Below, piece after piece: positions 17,130 through 26,621 of a DNA stretch of 64,000 nucleotides. The DNA comes from Aliirhizobium smilacinae (GTDB lineage: Bacteria; Pseudomonadota; Alphaproteobacteria; Rhizobiales; Rhizobiaceae): the NCBI RefSeq assembly GCF_006335145.1, contig NZ_VDMN01000005.1, positions 124,001 to 188,000 of the forward strand, in the 5' to 3' direction. Position 1 is the stretch's first letter. Each line of letters begins with the position of its first letter. The notes under the pieces were generated by a model. That model saw nothing but the letters and a program-made list of their open reading frames with translations. It searched no databases and was not told the origin of the DNA. The position numbers and the translations under genes were made by a program.

Positions 17130-17277
17130 TGTCTTCGGTCAAGGCGGGTTTCTGCTTCACCGGTAGCATGACAAGATATTCGCTGCCGCTTCATATGCGG
17201 CGAGCCGGAAATGCGGCACCCGCGTGGCCGCGCCCGTTAAGTTTCAATCTCGCACAAACATTTGTCCGGGTGGTACG

Positions 17278-19023
17278 TCAATAGACATCCCGCAGATATC
17301 GCTTGTCTCGCTTCAGGCCTGCCAGATAATCGGCCGCCTTTTCCGGCGTCATGCCGCCATGTTCGACGATGATCTCGCCGAGTGCGGTATCGACATCGCG
17401 CGCCATGCGGCTGGCATCGCCGCAGACATAGAAGGATGCGCCGTCCTCCAGCCAGGAAAACAGCGCCTTGCCGTTTTCCTTCATCCGGGTCTGAACGTAG
17501 ATCTTGGCATCCTGATCGCGCGAGAAGGCGAGGTCGAGGCGGGTGAGCAGGCCGTCTCGGCTCATGGTGGAAAGCTCGTCTTCGTAGATGAAATCGCTGT
17601 CACGGCGCTGGTCACCGAAGAACAGCCAGTTGCGGCCCTTTGCGCCGCTAGCGCGGCGTTCCTGCAGGAAGGCACGGAAGGGCGCGATGCCGGTGCCGGG
17701 ACCGACCATGATCATCGGCGCATCGTCATTTCCCGGTACGCGAAAAGCCTTGTTCGGCGAGACGAAGATGCCTGCGGAGGCACCCTCGGCAACCCGATCC
17801 GCCATATAGGTCGAGCACACGCCGCCGCGATCACGGTTGGCGGCGTGGTAGCGGACGCTTGCAACGGTGAGATGGACGCGACCCTCTGCCTCTTTCGGGC
17901 TGGACGAGATCGAATAGGCGCGGTGCTGCAGCGGCTTCAGAAGGCTGATGAAGTCGCCGGCATTCAGGCTGCCTTCGGGAATGAGCGAGATCAGGTCGAG
18001 TGTGTCCTTGCTCCAGAGGAACGCGTCGAGTGCCTCCTTGTCGCCTTTGCGGACGACATGGGTGAGTTCCTCGTGGTCGGCGCGGCGTTCGACTTCGGCA
18101 ATCAGGTCGCGTGAAGGCGTCGAGATTTCGTACTGGGTCGAGAGCAGCGCGCCGAGTGAGCCACCACTGACTTCTGTTTCAGTCGAAGCGCTGAGCCTCG
18201 CGATCAGCAGATCGACCAATGCCGGATCGTTGACCGGCATGACGCCGAGTGCGTCGCCCGCCTCGTAGATAAGACCGCTGTCTGCAAGATCGAATTCGAA
18301 GTGACGGATTTCCTTGGATGAGGCCGGACCGGACAGGCAGCGGTTCACCGCCATTGTCGAGGAATAGGGGTTCTTGCGGCTCCAGCCGGTTGCTTCGCGC
18401 GACAGGTTTGGCGCCACGGTGGTGGTGGCAGCCGCGACGGGCTTTTCGGCGGCAAGCGGCAGGGTTTCGCCGAGCCATGCGGCTGCGGCATCTTCGAAAT
18501 CAATATCGCAATCGAGACGGGTCGCGATGCGCGTGGCGCCGAGCTGCTCGAGGCGCGTATCGATCAGCTTGCCCGCCTGGCAGAAGCCGTCATAGCCGGT
18601 ATCGCCGAGTGCAAGCACGGCAAACTTCATGCCCTCGAGGCGCGGCGCGGTATCGGCAGACAAGGCCTCCCAGAAAAGCTGGGCATTGTCCGGCATCTCG
18701 CCCTCGCCATAGGTGGAGGTGACGATTACCACATGGCGCATGGCATCGAGTGCGTCCATCTCGATATCGTCGAGGCCGCGCACCTCCGGCGCCATGCCAA
18801 GGCTTTTGGCGGAAGCCGCGGCATCCATTGCCAGATTTTCGGCATTGCCGGTCTGGGTGCCGTAGAGGATGTGAATCGTCTGCGCAGCGTCGGCGGCAGG
18901 GGCGCTGGCAATGCTCTCACCGGCGATAAGGCGCGAATTCAGCCCGGCCATGAAGCCGGAAAGCCAGGCGCGCTGGTCGCTGTTGAAGGGCGCTTCCTCG
19001 GGAATATGTGGGATCATCATCAT
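17278..19023 (-). CDS. CysJ-like diflavin reductase (FMN/FAD/NADPH) paired with a GOGAT-like protein
   Basis: A protein of 581 residues built like the sulfite reductase flavoprotein. A flavodoxin domain (ILYGTQTGNAENLA near residue 50; TSTYGEGEMPDNAQLFW) is followed by a CysJ/P450-reductase FAD domain (RAYSISSSP near residue 367) and an NADPH domain (GPGTGIAPFRAFLQER near 440-455), ending in RYLRDVY, which closely resembles the E. coli CysJ terminus. It should pass electrons one at a time from NADPH through FAD and FMN to a partner protein. No CysI hemoprotein gene is nearby. Instead the gene starts 7 nt after the GOGAT-like gene, so that enzyme is the likely partner. The start is one of three consecutive ATGs at 19023-19015. 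Domain assignment is firm; partnership is inferred from operon structure. Confidence 0.85.
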   Translation of the reverse strand: MMMIPHIPEEAPFNSDQRAWLSGFMAGLNSRLIAGESIASAPAADAAQTIHILYGTQTGNAENLAMDAAASAKSLGMAPEVRGLDDIEMDALDAMRHVVIVTSTYGEGEMPDNAQLFWEALSADTAPRLEGMKFAVLALGDTGYDGFCQAGKLIDTRLEQLGATRIATRLDCDIDFEDAAAAWLGETLPLAAEKPVAAATTTVAPNLSREATGWSRKNPYSSTMAVNRCLSGPASSKEIRHFEFDLADSGLIYEAGDALGVMPVNDPALVDLLIARLSASTETEVSGGSLGALLSTQYEISTPSRDLIAEVERRADHEELTHVVRKGDKEALDAFLWSKDTLDLISLIPEGSLNAGDFISLLKPLQHRAYSISSSPKEAEGRVHLTVASVRYHAANRDRGGVCSTYMADRVAEGASAGIFVSPNKAFRVPGNDDAPMIMVGPGTGIAPFRAFLQERRASGAKGRNWLFFGDQRRDSDFIYEDELSTMSRDGLLTRLDLAFSRDQDAKIYVQTRMKENGKALFSWLEDGASFYVCGDASRMARDVDTALGEIIVEHGGMTPEKAADYLAGLKRDKRYLRDVY

Positions 19024-19030
19024 CCGGGTC

Positions 19031-22000
19031 TCACGATCTGACCGTTGCAAGGCTGCCGACAGCCTTGGCTGCAAACAGTTCCTCAAAGCTCGGGATGCGG
19101 CCGATCCGGTCGCGGTTGCTTTGCGTCTGCTGGATAATCCAGCCGTAGGTGCCAGGGCTGTCGATCGACAGCGTGTTGCGGCCGGCAAGCGCCTGGCGAT
19201 AGTCCGACAGGCGCTTTTCGGAGACGAGAACAGCAAGATCCTGATCGTCGTAATCGGCAATCGCCTCTCGGGCATAACGCGAGAGCTTCTGCATCAGCGC
19301 AAAATCCTCCGTCAGGATCAGGTTGCGCACCGCCTTTTCCACCGCCGGTTCGGATGGTCCGAGCGCGTTCGGCACGCGGGCCATAGCGAGCGACTGGGCC
19401 ATCGACAGAACCGTGTAATTGTTCAGCAGCGTGAACATGTCCTGCGTATCCGTCTCGCCGTGGCCCGGAGCCTTGCCGTTGAGGATCGGCTTGCGGTCGC
19501 GATAGGCGAGCTTGAACTTGCGAACCTGATGGCCGGCCAGCGCCGTCGACAGTTCCTCGATCAGATCCTTGCGGCTCTTCGCCTTCAGGATGGCATCGCT
19601 GTCCTGATAGAGCAGCAGCGCGCGCGGCAGGCAGTAGACGAAATTCGACCGCTCGCTCTCGAAGTTTTCGAGCAGCCATCGCGCCTTTTCCGATCCGGTG
19701 GCTTCTACATGCCATTCCAGCATCATCCGGATCGCATCCGCATGGAAAGCCACATACGGATCGGTCGGATCGGCGATCGAACCGATCAGGATCGAGTCAT
19801 GGCTCATCTTCTTCGGCAGGTCGCGATAGGGATCGTACTGATAGAAGAAGCCGCCGCTCATGCCGTTGCCGACACCCTTGCCGAATGCGCCGAGATTGAG
19901 CACGGCACCGTTGGTCATGTATTCGCAGCAGAAATCGCCGACCCCTTCGACGACGGCGGTGGATCCGGAATTGCGCACGGCAAACCGGTCGCCCGCCTGG
20001 CCTTCGACGAAGAGCCGGCCGCCGGTCGCACCGAACAGGGCGAAATTGCCGATCAGCACGTTACCGCCCGCTTCATGCGAGCCGCCGCCCGGTGAGCGGA
20101 CGGAAATCGTGCCGCCATTGGCGCTCTTGGCCACGCCGTCATTGCAGGTGCCGGTATGGGTCAGCATCATGCCGTCATTGCAGAACGCGCCGTAGGACTG
20201 GCCGGCCGAGCCGGATGTTGCGATCTTCACAGAGCCTGCGTCGAGGAAACGGCGGCCGCGCTTGTCCTGCCGCACGGCCGGAAGGTGACGGGTCTCGTCC
20301 TCGGTCAGTTCGTGGTTCAGCATTCGCTCGATATCGACCGCCAACTGTCCGCCGACGCTCTTGTTGCAGTTGTTGAGATGCTGGTTGCCGCCAAGCTCCA
20401 CCACCGGCAGGCCGCCATCGATCAGCGCCGAGCGCACCATGTCGATGAAGGCATCATCGACCGCGTAATCCTTTTCCATATAGACCGGATCGGTGATCTT
20501 CACCTCCTCGACCACCTGCAGCATCGCACGGAGGTCAAGCTGTCCGACGCTGGACGGATGATCGAGGAGGTGAAGAAGATCGCTGCGGCCACGCGCCTCA
20601 CGGAGAGACCTGAAGCCGAGCGACGCAAGGATTTCGCGTGTTTCATGCGCGATGTTGAGCAGGTATTGCGCCAATGCCCGTGGGTCGCCGTCAAACACTT
20701 CAGCGTTGGTGGTGAGGCCTGCCGGGCACTTGATGTTGCAGTTCTTCGCCATGACGCATTTCAGCATCATCAGCGCCGTCGTGCCGAATTCAAAGCTGTC
20801 GCCGCCGAGAAGCGCCGACTTGACCACGTCGCTCGCCGTCTGGTGCGCGCCCGAGCAACGCAGAAGAACCTTCTGGCGCAGGCCGTTTGCGCGGAGCGCC
20901 TGATGCACTTCGGCGATGCCGATTTCGGCGGCGCGGCCGGTATATTTGAGGCTGGTGACGGCAGCAGCCCCGGTGCCGCCGGTATTGCCGGCGACGTTGA
21001 TGACATCGGCGCCGGCCTTGGCGACCCCGACCGCGATCGTGCCGATACCTTCCGATGAGACCAGCTTGACGATGACGCGCACGCGTGCCGCCTTGCAGTC
21101 ATGAATCAGCTGCGCCAGATCCTCGATCGAATAGGTATCGTGATGTGGTGGGGGCGAAACGAGTTCGACACCCGGCGTACCGCCACGCGCAGCCGCGATC
21201 TCGACCGTCACCTTGGCGGCCGGCAACTGGCCGCCTTCGCCGGGCTTGGCGCCTTGTCCGATCTTGATTTCCAGCTCTTCCAGCATCGGATCGGCGAGGT
21301 AGCCTGCCCAGATGCCGAAACGACCCGATGCGAATTGCTTGATACGCGAGGCGCGGATCGTGCCGTAACGCGAGATGTGTTCGCCGCCTTCGCCGGAATT
21401 CGACATGCCTCCGACCATGTTGGCGCCGTGGGCGACCGCTTCGTGCGCGCTGGATACAAGCGCGCCATGGCTCATGGCGCCGGAGGCGAGAAGTGGCGTG
21501 ATTTCGCTTGCCGGCTGCACATCTTCCAGTGCGATTCCGGCAGGCGCGGTGTCGAGATGCTTCAAATAGACCAGTGCCTGACCTTCCGCATGGATGGCAA
21601 GAGCGCCGCCCTCGAGCCAATGGCCGAGAATGTCGGTGCCGAAACGAACGACAAGCGACTGTCCGAGCGCCGCAAGCCGGGCAAGATCGCCGCCCTGCGG
21701 ACCGGTCAGTGTCAGGCGGAAGAGGTCGTCGGGCAAGGCTTCGCAGGTCAGCCCGCGCACGAGAAAGCTGTTATTGCCCTTGCGGGAAAAACGCTTCATC
21801 TCCTTGCGGAAATCGTCCGGAGAGGTGGCATAGGTGATATCTGCCGGGAAGGCCAGAACATCGCGAAGCGCGGCAGGACGACGGGCGCGCTCTTCCGTCA
21901 TCATCCGTGCGAAGGCGCGGTAGCCTGGCGTGATGGTAAAGCGGTCGATCGCGTCTGAAGACAGCCGATCGTAGCTTGTATTCGTATAGGCCGCGTCGTC

Positions 22001-24532
22001 GATGCCGAAGGCGTCATCGAGGCGATTGAGGGTGAGCAGGCGCAGGAAAGGATCTTCTTCGCCATCCGACTCGGCGAAGGAGGGCTTTTCCTCCGTCATG
22101 TCGACGAAACCGCGCACGGCCGTAGTACCGAAGGAATGGCCGGCACCTTCGGCGCGTTCCTTGAACAGGCCGAGCAGCGGAATGTCGTCTTCACCCTTCA
22201 CTGTCAGTGCCTTGGCGTGCCAGTCGGCAACGGCCTGGGCGATGACCTTGAAGTTAACGCCGCCAACCGGCGTCTTCACATTGGGGAAATAACGCTTCAG
22301 AACCGGATCGCTGGTATCGAGAAAATTCGGCTCGAAGAATTCGCCGCTGACATAGCTTTCGGCCGTGCAGAGGCCGACCTTGCCCATGGTCTTCATCAGT
22401 GACTTTTCGGCCGCCTTGGCGAAGCGCTTGAAAGCTTTATCCGCTTCAGCCGCAAACTTCTCCTCGGCGCGGAACTGCACGCCGAGCGGATAGACTGCCG
22501 ACGCGCCGAAACCCAAGGCGGTTGCGACGTGGTGGGACGACGAGATCTGGCCGCTTTCAACCACCAGCGAAACGCGCAGACGCGCGCCTTCCTCGATCAG
22601 TTTCTGGTTGATCGCCGAGACGACGAGGATCATCGGCAGGGCTGCACGGTTGCGCGCCACATGCCGGTCGGTAATGACGGCAATGCCGCCCTCTTCGCGG
22701 GCGAAAGCAGCGATCGCACTGCACAGCCGGCCGATGCTGGCCTCAAGGGCCTGTGCATTGCTTTCGGTATCATCGAGCACCGGCGTGTAGAGCATCTCGA
22801 AGCGGCGAACCGGGGTTTCCGTTTGTTCGCGCAGCTTCAGCATGTCGAGATGGGTGAGGATGGGCGAGGGTACGACGATCTGCCGTGCCGCCTTTGCGCC
22901 GATATTCGGCTTGGCACCGAGCGCGATGCGCAGCGTCATGCCGTCGGCTTCGCGAATGCTGTCGAGCGGCGGGTTGGTGACCTGGGCAAAACGCTGCGAA
23001 AAATACTTTGCGACGCCGCCTTCCTGGTCCGACAGGGCGTTGATGGCATTACCGTAGCCCATGGCGGAAATCTTTTCCGCGCCGGTTGCCAGCATCGGAT
23101 CCATCAGGAACTTGAAGCTTTCCTGATTGTGGGAATAGGCGACGTAACGCTGGTGGCGCTCCAGATCGCCATTGTAACGCAGCGGCGAGCCCTGAGCTTC
23201 TGCCGGGATTTCCGGCAGGTCACCGAGACGCACGCGCGCGTCGGCCAGAAGATCGCGATAGGGCTTGCGGGCGGCCAGCATTTCGAGAGCTTCGACAGTT
23301 GCATAGCTGCGCTTTTCGACGTGGTCGTAAACCAGCATGCCACCGGCTTCGATGCGGCCGCGATGGCGCACGGTTTCCGGCGGGAAGGCGATCTGGCCGG
23401 CTTCCGACATGACGCAGAGATATTCGTCGGTCTCGACAGTACGCAGCGGACGCAGGCCGAGTCGGTCCAGCCTTGCGCCGATGACGTCGCCATTGCCGAA
23501 GATCAGCGCCGCCGGGCCGTCATTCTTCTCCTCGTAGAGAGAGAAATATTCGAGCATGGCGACGACTTCGGCCGATAGCGTCTCGTCGTTTTCCCATGCC
23601 GGCGGCATCATCGAGACGACGGCAGTCACCAGATCCAGGCCGTCTTCCAGAATGCGGGACTGCAGCGTCTGGTCGAGACGGCAGCTATCCGACTGTCCCT
23701 TGGGGCGGATGATCGCAGCGTTTTTCGCGGCGGCAATCGCCGCTTCAGACAGGCGGTTCTTTCGGTCGGTGTTCAGCTCGCCATTATGCGCCATCTGCCG
23801 GAACGGCTGGGCCATCGACGGATGCGGGTCCGTGTTGGTGGAAAACCGCGTGTGGAAATACATGGTGTGGATCGTGTGATCAGGGTCCACCAGATCGCGG
23901 AAATAGGGAATGACCTCGTTGGAGTTGAGGCGGCCCTTCAGAACCTGCGTGCGGGCGCTGAGCGATATCGGATAAAGACCGGCAAGTTCGGCACGCGTAT
24001 AGGCCTGTGCCTCGATAGCCAGCAGCGCCTTGTGGATGCGGAAATCGAATTCGATCGCCAAGGCGGATTCGCTGTGACAGCCAAACACCCATTGGCGGAT
24101 CGTCAGCTGATGACGGATGGCGGCGGGGCGGATCGCGTCATTATATACCGGCACGTCACGCTTGGAGAGAATTTCAAATCCCTGTTCCGCCAATGCCGCC
24201 TCGACGACACGCTCCGCTTCCTCATGGAATGCGGGATCTGCGGGTAAGAAGAAATTGCCGACACCGAAGCGGCGCGGCTGAAGATCGGGGCGTCCGGTCA
24301 GCTTGCGGAAAAAGCCAAGAGATAGGTCCACGGAAATACCGGCTCCGTCGCCGACACCTTCGGCAGACATGCCACCGCGATGGGGAACAGCGCAAAGAGC
24401 CTCGTGTCCCTTTATCAATACGTCATGGGTCTGAACGCCGCTTTTTCGCGTTATAAAGCCGACGCCGCAGCTGCTTTTTTCTTCTGTGGGATCATATAGA
24501 CCGAAGCCCTTAGTCGTCGCTTCCATGCTCAA
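19031..24532 (-). CDS. Oversized glutamate-synthase-like protein (GltB-type, 1833 aa)
   Basis: The domain order of a GOGAT large subunit is complete. There is an N-terminal glutamine amidotransferase with catalytic Cys22 (SSCGVGF, after a short propeptide to be removed), a central domain (PSPILTHLDMLKLREQ), an FMN domain (MSNSGEGGEHISRYG near 1042; KPGEGGQLP; LVSPPPHHDTYSIEDLAQL), an iron-sulfur cysteine cluster (CVMAKNCNIKCPAGL near 1257) and a C-terminal glycine-rich GXGXG helix domain (about 1440-1570). It should move amide nitrogen from glutamine to a keto acid. Ordinary GltB has 1500-1570 residues. The excess here appears as a long segment before the FMN active-site region (about 760-1010) and a tail after residue 1570. 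No gltD lies beside it; a CysJ-like reductase follows. GGGAG lies 7 nt before the ATG. Confidence 0.85.
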   Translation of the reverse strand: MSMEATTKGFGLYDPTEEKSSCGVGFITRKSGVQTHDVLIKGHEALCAVPHRGGMSAEGVGDGAGISVDLSLGFFRKLTGRPDLQPRRFGVGNFFLPADPAFHEEAERVVEAALAEQGFEILSKRDVPVYNDAIRPAAIRHQLTIRQWVFGCHSESALAIEFDFRIHKALLAIEAQAYTRAELAGLYPISLSARTQVLKGRLNSNEVIPYFRDLVDPDHTIHTMYFHTRFSTNTDPHPSMAQPFRQMAHNGELNTDRKNRLSEAAIAAAKNAAIIRPKGQSDSCRLDQTLQSRILEDGLDLVTAVVSMMPPAWENDETLSAEVVAMLEYFSLYEEKNDGPAALIFGNGDVIGARLDRLGLRPLRTVETDEYLCVMSEAGQIAFPPETVRHRGRIEAGGMLVYDHVEKRSYATVEALEMLAARKPYRDLLADARVRLGDLPEIPAEAQGSPLRYNGDLERHQRYVAYSHNQESFKFLMDPMLATGAEKISAMGYGNAINALSDQEGGVAKYFSQRFAQVTNPPLDSIREADGMTLRIALGAKPNIGAKAARQIVVPSPILTHLDMLKLREQTETPVRRFEMLYTPVLDDTESNAQALEASIGRLCSAIAAFAREEGGIAVITDRHVARNRAALPMILVVSAINQKLIEEGARLRVSLVVESGQISSSHHVATALGFGASAVYPLGVQFRAEEKFAAEADKAFKRFAKAAEKSLMKTMGKVGLCTAESYVSGEFFEPNFLDTSDPVLKRYFPNVKTPVGGVNFKVIAQAVADWHAKALTVKGEDDIPLLGLFKERAEGAGHSFGTTAVRGFVDMTEEKPSFAESDGEEDPFLRLLTLNRLDDAFGIDDAAYTNTSYDRLSSDAIDRFTITPGYRAFARMMTEERARRPAALRDVLAFPADITYATSPDDFRKEMKRFSRKGNNSFLVRGLTCEALPDDLFRLTLTGPQGGDLARLAALGQSLVVRFGTDILGHWLEGGALAIHAEGQALVYLKHLDTAPAGIALEDVQPASEITPLLASGAMSHGALVSSAHEAVAHGANMVGGMSNSGEGGEHISRYGTIRASRIKQFASGRFGIWAGYLADPMLEELEIKIGQGAKPGEGGQLPAAKVTVEIAAARGGTPGVELVSPPPHHDTYSIEDLAQLIHDCKAARVRVIVKLVSSEGIGTIAVGVAKAGADVINVAGNTGGTGAAAVTSLKYTGRAAEIGIAEVHQALRANGLRQKVLLRCSGAHQTASDVVKSALLGGDSFEFGTTALMMLKCVMAKNCNIKCPAGLTTNAEVFDGDPRALAQYLLNIAHETREILASLGFRSLREARGRSDLLHLLDHPSSVGQLDLRAMLQVVEEVKITDPVYMEKDYAVDDAFIDMVRSALIDGGLPVVELGGNQHLNNCNKSVGGQLAVDIERMLNHELTEDETRHLPAVRQDKRGRRFLDAGSVKIATSGSAGQSYGAFCNDGMMLTHTGTCNDGVAKSANGGTISVRSPGGGSHEAGGNVLIGNFALFGATGGRLFVEGQAGDRFAVRNSGSTAVVEGVGDFCCEYMTNGAVLNLGAFGKGVGNGMSGGFFYQYDPYRDLPKKMSHDSILIGSIADPTDPYVAFHADAIRMMLEWHVEATGSEKARWLLENFESERSNFVYCLPRALLLYQDSDAILKAKSRKDLIEELSTALAGHQVRKFKLAYRDRKPILNGKAPGHGETDTQDMFTLLNNYTVLSMAQSLAMARVPNALGPSEPAVEKAVRNLILTEDFALMQKLSRYAREAIADYDDQDLAVLVSEKRLSDYRQALAGRNTLSIDSPGTYGWIIQQTQSNRDRIGRIPSFEELFAAKAVGSLATVRS

Positions 24533-24744
24533 TCTCCCACAGAAAATAAGTCAACTATGCTGACCTAGATAATGTGATTTCCTGAGTCAAGTTTAATCGT
24601 TTTTGCGATGCACAACGAAATTTGAGGCGCGTTTTTTCAGCTAACTACAGACTGGCCCGTTGCGATGAAGGAGCAGTCAGCCATGTCGTGAGGCACAGCA
24701 TGGATGGCGAACCCCATGCTGTGCCCGTCACGCGACGCTGGAGA

Positions 24745-25599
24745 TCAGATGGCGCTGGCTGTCTTGTGAGCGATATAAAGCTCGCGCAGTTTCAAGCTAA
24801 GCGGGCCGGGTTTGCCGTCGCCGACCGGTTGGCCGTCGATTACCGTGACCGGCAGAACGAAATTCGTGGCCGAGGTGATGAAGGCTTCGGCCGCGTTCTT
24901 GGCTTCCTCCGGCGAGAACGGGCGTTCCTCGTAAGGAATGCCAGCCTCTTCGGCGATATCGAGCACGCTGGCACGGGTAATGCCATGCAGGATGGCGTTG
25001 GACAGCGGGCGCGTGATCAGCTTGCCGGCCTTGTCGATGATGTGAGCGGTTGCCGAGCTTGCTTCGGTGACGAAACCGTCTTCCACCAGCCATGCATCGT
25101 CGGCGCCTTTTTCCATCGCCTGCATCTTGGCCATGGACGGATAGAGCAGCTGCACGGTCTTGATGTCGCGGCGTTCCCAGCGCCAGTCGGGCAGCAACGC
25201 CACAGACATGCCGGTCTTCACCTTGGGGTTCTCGATGACCGATTTTGCCTGGGTGAAAAGGACCAGCGTCGGTTTCGGCTCTTTCGGGAAAGCGAAATCG
25301 CGGTCGGCTGCGCCGCGGGAAATCTGCAGGTAGATCAGGCCTTCCTTGAGGTCGTTACGGCGAACGATCTCGCGATGGATTTCGAGCAGTTCTTCCGCAG
25401 AGACCGGCAGCTCCATGCCCAGTTCGGCGATCGAGCGCTTCAGGCGGGCAGAATGGCCGGCATATTCCAGCAGCTTGCCGCCGATGACGCCGGTCACCTC
25501 GTAGATCGCATCGGCAAACAGGAAGCCGCGATCAAAGATGGAAACCTTGGCATCGGCTTCAGGCAGCCATTCACCATTGAGATACACGGTACGGGACAA
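24745..25599 (-). CDS. dat: D-amino-acid transaminase
   Basis: A PLP enzyme of 284 residues, fold class IV, that exchanges amino groups between D-amino acids and 2-oxo acids (for example D-alanine plus 2-oxoglutarate to pyruvate plus D-glutamate). The catalytic lysine is K147 in RRDIKTVQLL. DRGFLFADAIYEV at residues 23-35 and the SRGAADRDFAFP loop fit the D-specific group, rather than the branched-chain or aminodeoxychorismate enzymes. The phosphate-binding region is TEASSATAHIID. It lies downstream of the LysR, racemase, hydantoinase and carbamoylase genes on the same strand (102 nt after the LysR gene). It is thus placed to use the D-amino acids released by that pathway. The next gene on the strand, 212 nt on, is the GOGAT-like gene. 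Confidence 0.88.
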   Translation of the reverse strand: MSRTVYLNGEWLPEADAKVSIFDRGFLFADAIYEVTGVIGGKLLEYAGHSARLKRSIAELGMELPVSAEELLEIHREIVRRNDLKEGLIYLQISRGAADRDFAFPKEPKPTLVLFTQAKSVIENPKVKTGMSVALLPDWRWERRDIKTVQLLYPSMAKMQAMEKGADDAWLVEDGFVTEASSATAHIIDKAGKLITRPLSNAILHGITRASVLDIAEEAGIPYEERPFSPEEAKNAAEAFITSATNFVLPVTVIDGQPVGDGKPGPLSLKLRELYIAHKTASAI

Positions 25600-25701
25600 G
25601 ATACATTCTCCTTCGGGATGATGGGCGGCGTTCAGCGGATGCTACGCAGCGCCGATGGGGCAAAATGAGGGCGCCGGCCGTCGGCCGGCCTGGACTTGGG
25701 G

Positions 25702-26616
25702 TCACAGCACATCGCCGACGGCCCGTTTCAGTTCGGCGATGAAGCCATGCAGCAGGCGCGATCGCGGCACGCCCTTGCGGGTAATCATCACGGCTGGGAT
25801 CTCGCAAGGTGGTTGGAAGGGGAGTTGAACCAGCCCCTCAGACGGCTGATAGGCAGCGCTATAGGGATCGACGATAGCAGCCCCGACCCCTGCTCCGGCA
25901 AGAACTGCCGCTGTCGCGCAATAGCGCACCTCGACACGCGGCTCATAAGTCATGCCGTCACGCTCGAAGGCGTCGCGCAGCATCTGGCCCATGCGCGATT
26001 CGACTTCCAGGCCGATGAAGCCGTGCTCCGTCAAATCGCTGACGGTTACTTCCTGACGTTCCGCGACTTCGTGACCCTTTGGAACCAGAGCCACCATATG
26101 GGTGCGTGCCAGAACCTCGACATTGACCGAAGGATGGCGTTCCAGAGCGATCGCCAGCCCCACATCGGCCGCACCGCTCTGCACTGCCTCGATCACGTGT
26201 TCGAGGCGGCGCACATCATAGGCGACGGAGACATCCGGCCGGTCCTTCAGGAACCGGGCAAGCGCCATGGGTGCCACCGTATTGCCGAGTGGCGGCGTCG
26301 ATATGACGCGCAGCCGCCCCGACGTGCCATGCCGGATCGAGCGGGCTCGGGCGGAAAAGTTGCGCAGCATGCTGAAGACGGGGCGCACTTCCTCGAATAG
26401 AAGCAGCGCTTCTTCGGTCGGCTCGAGCCGCCGGTGCAAGCGTTCGAACAGGGTCACGCCGAGCTGGTTTTCGAGCTGGCGGATGCCGTTGGAAACGGCC
26501 GGCTGGGAAATGCCCAGCTGCTCGGCGGCCTCCACCGTCGTCTCGCAGCGCATCATCGCGCCGAAGATTTCGAGAAGACGTAGCGAGATATCCGGCTTGT
26601 GCTCGATCTCGGCCAT
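25702..26616 (-). CDS. LysR-family regulator of the hydantoin/D-amino-acid genes
   Basis: A transcription factor of 304 residues with an N-terminal winged helix (CETTVEAAEQLGISQPAVS, then LENQLGVTLFERLHRRLEP) and a C-terminal two-lobe effector domain. It lies inside the operon-like run, 5 nt after the racemase gene and 102 nt before the D-amino-acid transaminase gene. It is therefore co-transcribed with its likely targets, which is unusual for LysR regulators, most of which are divergent. A perfect ATAC-N7-GTAT LysR box at 32919-32935, upstream of the first transport gene, is its best candidate site. The effector is probably a hydantoin, carbamoyl-amino acid or D-amino acid, by inference. Confidence 0.85.
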   Translation of the reverse strand: MAEIEHKPDISLRLLEIFGAMMRCETTVEAAEQLGISQPAVSNGIRQLENQLGVTLFERLHRRLEPTEEALLLFEEVRPVFSMLRNFSARARSIRHGTSGRLRVISTPPLGNTVAPMALARFLKDRPDVSVAYDVRRLEHVIEAVQSGAADVGLAIALERHPSVNVEVLARTHMVALVPKGHEVAERQEVTVSDLTEHGFIGLEVESRMGQMLRDAFERDGMTYEPRVEVRYCATAAVLAGAGVGAAIVDPYSAAYQPSEGLVQLPFQPPCEIPAVMITRKGVPRSRLLHGFIAELKRAVGDVL

Positions 26617-26621
26617 GACCG

